Source: Begonia masoniana (Eukaryota > Streptophyta > Magnoliopsida > Cucurbitales > Begoniaceae). Taken from it: a stretch of 64,000 nucleotides of DNA. This document shows positions 57,714 through 64,000 of this stretch, piece by piece. Below the pieces are notes generated by a model that was given only the letters and a program-made list of their open reading frames with translations, searched no databases and had not been told where the DNA came from. Within the stretch, counting starts at the first letter, position 1. Each line of letters begins with the position of its first letter. Position numbers and translations under genes: made by a program. The stretch covers positions 46,249,289-46,313,288 of the forward strand of contig CM039512.1 of the NCBI GenBank assembly GCA_022432975.1. Reading direction: 5' to 3'.

Positions 57714-58399
57714 GAATTGTTCAGTAGTAGAACAATTTATTATATGCTATTTGTTGTTATTGTTAGTATTTGTATGCTATGCAAAGACATTGACAAAAGA
57801 GTTGGTTTTGAAAAATAGAGAGTGAGACAAGTTTGGGGGGGAATATTGAGTTAACTGATAAGAAAAGAGTTCAAGTGAGTGTAAGGAGTGAGGGTGACAT
57901 AAGGATGGATTGTGCTCTAGAGTTTCGCTTGAATCCAAAAATTTCCTACCTTATAAACCCAACCTTACATTACAAGCTTAATTAAAGACCTATCGACTTT
58001 TATTCTGTTTATTCATATTTGTTATTAGTGAATAATGGGCAAGATTAATGAACAATAAGAGTGGACGGAGTGACCCTGAGAGCTATTTTTGATTTCCCTT
58101 CTCATAAGACACAAGTATAGATCTATCAGTTAAACGAGAATGAGTTTAAGCATGTACACACTCAAGTATTCCTGATTAAATTTCTCTCAATGCGATATCA
58201 TGAGTTATATTATTGAAAGTGTTTATTTAGATGATTGTTTGCATGCAAATATCAAGCTGAGACAAAATACTGCGAACTGTGATTTAGATAATTTTACTAT
58301 AGAAATTTGAAATATTTTGCATACTTTAATTTTTAATTCTTGAATAAATTTTATTAGATTTCTATGCTTATTTGTGTTCGCTTGAGGACAAGCTTTCAA

Positions 58400-58414
58400 T
58401 CAAGTTTGGGGGTG
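58400..58414 (+). promoter_or_regulatory. Polypurine tract of K
   Basis: AAGTTTGGGGGTG directly precedes TGATAAG of the 3' LTR, where plus-strand synthesis is primed. Confidence 0.88.
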
Positions 58415-61174
58415 TGATAAGTGTGTATTTTACGCACTTATTTATACTTTTTTTTATACTTGAAATGAATAATTTTCCTCAAGTGATCGGAAGAATTTAA
58501 CGAAAATTGTCAAGTGTGCAGTAAAGATTTTAAAAATAGGAATCGAAGTTTTAAAGAAGAGAAGTAATGAGCAGCGATCGACGTACACAAAGTATTCAGA
58601 AATCAATCGGCACAAACAACAAAGGAGACCAACAGCGATCGATCTCCATGAATTCACAGAGATCGATCGCCACAATTGCCACATATTAGGAGCAAGCAGC
58701 GAACGATTTCTGAGAGCAGCGATCGATCTCTGTAATCCAGCAGAGATCGATCGCCACATATAATTGCAAATTGAAGAGAAGCCAGAGATCATTTCGCTGT
58801 ACATACGAAGAAGAACAGCGATCGATCTCTATAAAAATCCAGAGATCGATCGCCGTACATGGGAGAAAAGGAAGAAGAAGCAACAAACATAGCCACATAT
58901 TCCAGCAAAGGAAAGAAATAATCAATGGAAATTTAAAAAAATCACTTATTAAATCTCATCCATTAATCAGCAAAGGAAAGAAAATAAAAACCTAAGGGCA
59001 GAGAGGGATTCGGGCAAGCAGCGATTCGGTCTTGATTGAATATGGAAAGAAACAGAGATTCGGTTTTGGACGATTTAAAGAGCCTGGATTCAGATTTGGA
59101 AAGGGGCGACTATACAGCAAGAAACAGAGGATTGAGGAGGGGAATTCGGCTATATTTTTTCACAGAGCAGAGCGCAGCAGCGGGAGTGACTCTGGCGAGC
59201 TCTGTTCGGCGACGTTGAGAGCAGCGACGACCGGAAGTCTGCGACTTGGAGAGTTTCGGCGCAGCAGATCCGACGAGCAGCGAGGAGCGTCGGCGAGACT
59301 GGACAGCGCAACAGAGAAGCGCAAATTGAAGAGAAGCCAGAGATCATTTCGCTGTACATACGAAGAAGAACAGCGATCGATCTCTATAAAAATCCAGAGA
59401 TCGATCGCCACATATAATTGCAAATTGAAGAGAAGCCAGAGATCATTTCGCTGTACATACGAAGAAGAACAGCGATCGATCTCTATAAAAATCCAGAGAT
59501 CGATCGCCACATATAATTGCAAATTGAAGAGAAGCCAGAGATCATTTCGCTGTACATACGAAGAAGAACAGCGATCGATCTCTATAAAAATCCAGAGATC
59601 GATCGCCACATATAATTGCAAATTGAAGAGAAGCCAGAGATCATTTCGCTGTACATACGAAGAAGAACAGCGATCGATCTCTATAAAAATCCAGAGATCG
59701 ATCGCCACAATTGCCACATATTAGGAGCAAGCAGCGAACGATTTCTGAGAGCAGCGATCGATCTCTATAAAAATCCAGAGATCGATCGCCACATATAATT
59801 GCAAATTGAAGAGAAGCCAGAGATCATTTCGCTGTACATACGAAGAAGAACAGCGATCGATCTCTATAAAAATCCAGAGATCGATCGCCACATATAATTG
59901 CAAATTGAAGAGAAGCCAGAGATCATTTCGCTGTACATACGAAGAAGAACAGCGATCGATCTCTATAAAAATCCAGAGATCGATCGCCACATATAATTGC
60001 AAATTGAAGAGAAGCCAGAGATCATTTCGCTGTACATACGAAGAAGAACAGCGATCGATCTCTATAAAAATCCAGAGATCGATCGCCACATATAATTGCA
60101 AATTGAAGAGAAGCCAGAGATCATTTCGCTGTACATACGAAGAAGAACAGCGATCGATCTCTATAAAAATCCAGAGATCGATCGCCACATATAATTGCAA
60201 ATTGAAGAGAAGCCAGAGATCATTTCGCTGTACATACGAAGAAGAACAGCGATCGATCTCTATAAAAATCCAGAGATCGATCGCCACATATAATTGCAAA
60301 TTGAAGAGAAGCCAGAGATCGAGAAGCCAATCTTCGACGCAGAGAAGCAACTTCACAGGATATATTCCTTTTCTTTTTATTTCTATTATTTCATTATGCA
60401 ATTTAGTATTATAATTATTTATCTTTATTTTAGTATGAACTAACTTTCTGTTCTAGGGATATGACGTAACTGAAACTCGATTGTTTAATGTTTCTAATTT
60501 AGTTTCTATTTTCCTTTTTTCGATATCGTGTTGAGTATTCTTGTCTATTCTTCATGCTTAATTTTGCCTGATCACCAAAGTTAAGATTTTTAGGGTTGTT
60601 TCAAAAGACGGAAGTTGCGAAATAACTGGGCACTGATGAGTTTACCATGAACTGATTCTAGACTAGGGATAGCTAGGACTTTTATGCAGTTTTATGATTT
60701 TCTGCACTTAATGTATTCAACTGATTTGAGTTTGAGACCGGGAGGTGATAACCTGTTAGTTGGATAATATTATTATAGCTCGGGAGAGAATAATAATTAA
60801 AATAGAAAAATTGCTGTCAACACGTAGGATTAGGAAATATTAACTAAATTAGGGATATTAAATAGAAAAGTGGATGTGAAATCAGAATCCCTAGATTCTT
60901 TCTTAATATTTACCAAATCTTTAATTATTTTCCTGCCATTTATTTTAGTTTCCTAATTAGTTTACTTCAATTACTTTAGTTATTTAATTGTTTAATTTAA
61001 AATCAAATAAAAATCAAATCTTTTTAATAAATATTAAAGTGTTTTAGTCCAATTAATTTAAAATTAACTTAATTTAATATTTTAGTAAAACTATTCCTCG
61101 TGGGTTCGACTCTTACTTATAAACTATATTACTTGTGCGACACGTACACTTGCGTATCACGATTTTTCGCAACA
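58415..61174 (+). repeat. 3' LTR of element K, enlarged by a 99-bp tandem array
   Basis: 2,760 bp against 1,751 bp in the 5' LTR. The left 900 bp and the right 860 bp match the 5' LTR almost base for base. About 1 kb of extra sequence lies between GCAACAGAGAAGC (ending 59320) and GAGAAGCCAATC (about 60322). Confidence 0.95.
59321..60325 (+). repeat. Array of 99-bp repeats in the 3' LTR of K
   Basis: Units beginning GCAAATTGAAGAGAAGCCAG start at 59321, 59420, 59519 and 59618. A non-unit segment of about 80 bp (59707-59798) copies another part of the LTR, including CACATATTAGGAGCAAGCAG. Further units follow at about 59800, 59899, 59998, 60097 and 60196, with a partial unit from 60295. Each unit carries one hairpin with arms GCGATCGATCTCT and AGAGATCGATCGC around ATAAAAATCC. 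The unit exists once in the 5' LTR (from about 49815) and once earlier in the 3' LTR (from about 58765). Because 99 is divisible by three and the unit lacks stops, frames stay open on both strands; these are not genes. Confidence 0.97.
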
Positions 61175-62569
61175 GTTAGAATTTGAGAATTTTTCGGGTT
61201 TTAGGGAAAAACTCGTAAATTGTAGTTTCGAAGTATCGATAGTAAATTGTTCATCGATATGCTTCGAATAATTAAGTTAGAAATTTTAAGAAAACTCTTT
61301 AGTTAAGGTTTTGTCAATTTGGACGTTTAGAAGCTCAAATTAGTTTTAACGTCGATATTGTGTTTTGCCTCATACAAACAACGCTCGTGGACGGAGCTTG
61401 AGCTGCTTTGGACACGAGGTAAGTTCTCGTGATCTTCTCTTACCGATTGGCCTACACCGTACGTCGTGGTCGTCTCGAGGAGTTTCGGAGATATATAGGC
61501 TTAAATATGTTTTGGTTGGGTAGTTAGGATTAGTTCTGTATAGGTTATGTTTTTAATTGCTTTATTGTCTCGATGGTATAAATCATGTATGTTTACTTTA
61601 TGTCATATTGAACTGCTCACGCATCACGGGTTTTATAAAGCATGAAAACGAATTTTCACACGATGTTTTAAAGAAAATGGCGATGTGGCCTGTAGAGGGG
61701 CTATTGATCTATTGTGTAGATCGACTTACGGGTCTGTCACAATACCACATCTAACACGTACTCATATAGTTACAGGTCACGCGAGATGGGGCTCAGGCAC
61801 GGCTGTACGTGTTGTAAGCGTGTACCCCCCCTCTAGCTGGAAAGAGTAGTCCGACCGCTGGATGTGCTCTCTCCGGTTAGGGGCAAGAGATCTCGGTGAC
61901 ACCCACAGAGTAAAGTAAAGTAATGAAAATGACGCATGATTAAGAACTCATACGCACAACATGCATTGCATTTATGAGAGCTTGCTGAGATTTTTATCTC
62001 ATAGGTGTCTATATGGTGTAGGTGATTACGAGGAAACAGGTGAGAATGAGATCCCTCCACCTGAGGAGTGACACAGTTGACGGATGATGGCTCGCGGTGG
62101 TGTGCTGGCGTAGTCGAGGCGCTTTTGACCCGTGGGACTCATGGTTAGGTGTTTTGATGTTGTTTTGGGAATTGTCGGGCTAAAATGAATAACTGTATAG
62201 ACATTTTAGGATGTTTGAGAACTGGTAGTTGATAGGTTTATGTATCGATGTTTTGAAATGTATTGGAAATGGATCTTATAATCTTTGTTGATTTCAAAAT
62301 AGGAGGATTTGTTTAGGTTTTAAACATATCCATGCGGTTTGTTTTCATGAAAATAGGTTATGTTTTAAATGTGTTTCGAGTCGTTATTTTGGGGCGATTA
62401 GTAAATGAGAAATTGATGGGGTTGAGAGTTATGTTGAATATGTATTGTTGAATGGTGAGGTTTGGTGATAGGAGTGAAGTGAGAAAGCAGGGAAAGAAGG
62501 CAATGAAGAAAGGGGGGGGGGGGGGTGCCGAATGCTCGCTAGGGAGGGTGATCGTTCGCCCTCTGTTGT

Positions 62570-62676
62570 CAACTTCTCTGGATTTTCCAGAGAAGTTGCC
62601 GAGCGATCGCTGGACGATCGCTCGATATTGAAGGAGATCGCCAGGGGCGATCAACCAGGCGAATGATCGCCTGGTT
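62570..62676. repeat. Four consecutive perfect hairpins in J
   Basis: Stem/loop/stem: 62570-62598 (13-bp stem CAACTTCTCTGGA, loop TTT), 62601-62623 (9-bp stem GAGCGATCG, loop CTGGA), 62636-62652 (7-bp stem GATCGCC, loop AGG) and 62653-62676 (10-bp stem AACCAGGCGA, loop ATGA). All stems are perfect in the sequence as given. Confidence 0.97.
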
Positions 62677-62894
62677 GCAATCGCGCCTGCATAAATGGGA
62701 TGACTTCCCCATTTTGCCCCGCCTTCATTTTCAATTGTTTTAAACGTTTTTTTTATTTATTTTATCTAATTGTTTAATTGTTTTAAGTTTAGTTAATTGA
62801 TTTTTAAGATTGGTTTTCAATGGTTTTCTAAACGACTTTAAAGAATTCGTTTTAAATCGAAATTCCGCCTAGAGTTTATTTAAGGTATAGGGAT

Positions 62895-63007
<113 letters not shown>

Positions 63008-63645
63008 GGGAAATTGGGTACAATGTTAGGGTCATGACAGAGAAGGTTCAGAGTTTCAGTCAGAGTTTCAACGACAATCTTTTTGGTTGAAATGTTTTTC
63101 TCATCTTTTTCTATTTTAATTATATAAAAATTAACTAAGTGCACAAATATCATTATTAACATTGGATTATTTTTTAAAATCATGATGTTTAAAATTCTTG
63201 ACTCTGCGCTGATACATGTGAATTAATGAAGTTTCGTGAAAAGATAAAACTTTCTATTAAAGAATGTAAATTAATATACAGCACGAACTAACAAATTCCT
63301 TGCAGCATTAAATTACATTTTCTTAGTATTGCTGTTCTTTTTAGATCTCAATGATACAGTAGATAATTTAAAAAAAAAAATCAAAGATTTAATAGAGGAT
63401 ACAAAAATAACAAAAAATTATACCACCAAATTTAAGAAGTAGGCAATTTCACTTGTCCTTGGAGGAAATTTTAATTTTTTGTATTGCAATTTACTGTAAA
63501 AAAAAATTGGTGGGAGAAACCGGGACCGGACCAAAAATTTTGGTCCGGTTCTGGGATTCAAGAAAAAAATCCCGAATCCTTCGGTCCAGTCCGATTTTGG
63601 CTTGGAACCGGACCGCATCGGACCATGCTTACCCCTAGCTACGCC

Positions 63646-64000
63646 TGAACGAAAATGAGATGGCTAATGAGACTCTAAACACATGAGATGACTAATGAAA
63701 GCCTGAATGCATGATTATGAATTGTGATGACTGGTAAAACTTTATGAGGGTAACAAATCGCTAGTTTTCTGAAAACCTGAACGCATGGTAAAGATCAAAA
63801 AATGAGTTTCATCCAATATGTAACTTTGAAATCATGAAATTGAGTAATGTATGCAATTAAAGTCAAAGACACGTGTTTTTACTTACTGAGTTATCTCACG
63901 CATTAGTTTTGTAATGTAGGTATGTTTTTATCTAAGGATTAATTAACGCTGATAGAGAATTTGCCAGAGGCAGACAAGCTTACAGAGGAAGAGAATGTTG
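63646..64000 (+). repeat. H LTR, last visible part
   Basis: One T completes minisatellite unit 7, unit 8 is 63647-63671, and degenerate GAGATGAC/CTGAA units follow. The second conserved island (ACTTACTGAG...ATGTAGGT) appears at about 63880-63921. The LTR continues beyond the window. No gene is seen. Confidence 0.75.

Larger units (their letters stand above)
56634..58414 (+). other. Non-coding 3' region of K with repeated PPT-like motifs
   Basis: This 1.78-kb stretch lacks any long frame. It contains poly-A tracts of 35 (56793-56827) and 53 bases (57658-57710) and three GACAA...AAGTTTGGGGG motifs ending near 56967, 57842 and 58413. Only the third abuts the LTR. Athila elements often have an env-like gene here; none is seen. 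Confidence 0.8.
49465..61174 (+). mobile_element. Athila-like Ty3/gypsy element K
   Basis: 11,710 bp with perfect TSD GTTAG (49460-49464, 61175-61179). Parts: 5' LTR 49465-51215, PBS for tRNA-Asp 51222-51238, gag-pol 51418-56633, a non-coding 3' region with two poly-A tracts, PPT, 3' LTR 58415-61174. The LTRs look identical except for two or three small changes and a tandem array present only in the 3' LTR. The youngest insertion of the window, yet its gag-pol has two frameshifts and two nonsense codons. No env-like frame follows pol, unlike the reference Athila elements that carry one. Confidence 0.95.

Noticed and set aside
57619..57825. Lysine-rich frame of 68 codons
   Set aside because: It is the translation of a 53-base poly-A tract.
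56634..58414. Env-like third gene of an Athila element
   Set aside because: No frame longer than about 70 codons, and no membrane segment is found between integrase and the LTR.
59321..60325. CRISPR-like array
   Set aside because: Repeats are 99 bp and directly adjacent without unique spacers, in a plant retrotransposon LTR.
59032..60414. Long repetitive open frames on both strands in the K 3' LTR (33-residue repeats)
   Set aside because: They follow from a stop-free 99-bp unit, divisible by three, repeated in tandem. Both strands stay open, and the 5' LTR lacks the extension.

Overview
The window is plant nuclear DNA, almost certainly from a flowering plant and probably a eudicot, and it holds no recognisable host gene. 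Nearly every base belongs to transposable elements inserted into one another. The evidence is Ty3/gypsy polyproteins of the plant Tekay-like, CRM-like and Athila-like types, primer-binding sites matching tRNA-iMet and tRNA-Asp, TG...CA LTR ends, and target-site duplications (TSDs) that can be matched across tens of kilobases. A CRM-like element and the depth of nesting suggest pericentromeric heterochromatin; the species cannot be named from this sequence.

Layer by layer: a truncated Athila-type LTR occupies 1-661. An old, heavily mutated Tekay-like element H (+) follows, with gag-pol remains at 662-4318 and a 3' LTR that starts at 4319 and reappears at 48485-48536 and 63646-64000. Inside that LTR is a 25-bp minisatellite that took two insertions. 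The first is a solo LTR, A (5675-48479, TSD CTACG). A contains a CRM-like element B (-, 7502-38729, TSD TTTAT) and a Tekay-like element G (-, 39592-48473). B contains a solo LTR C (7825-10381), a Tekay-like element D (+, 11935 to about 30702) and a truncated Tekay-like 3' fragment F (about 33203-36420). D contains E (-, 16714-25550, TSD AGTGT). The second is a short hAT-like non-autonomous DNA transposon I (48537-63637, 8-bp TSD GCTACGCC). I contains a solo LTR J (48706-63039, TSD GAGAA), and J contains an Athila-like element K (+, 49465-61174, TSD GTTAG). The deepest path, H>A>B>D>E, has five levels.

All gag-pol genes are broken: single nonsense codons in D and E, frameshifts and stops in K, erosion in B, G and H. 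K and E have very similar LTR pairs by eye, so they are the youngest insertions. The most unusual signals are: (1) blocks of perfect short hairpins rich in CGATCG-type or TTGAC motifs inside LTRs of different families; (2) short conserved islands, one resembling a splice donor, in otherwise diverged Tekay-like LTRs; (3) a 99-bp tandem array of about ten units present in only one of K's two LTRs; (4) replacement of the protease/RT region of G by about 1.5 kb of unrelated sequence; and (5) two independent transposons inserted at the same position of a 25-bp repeat.
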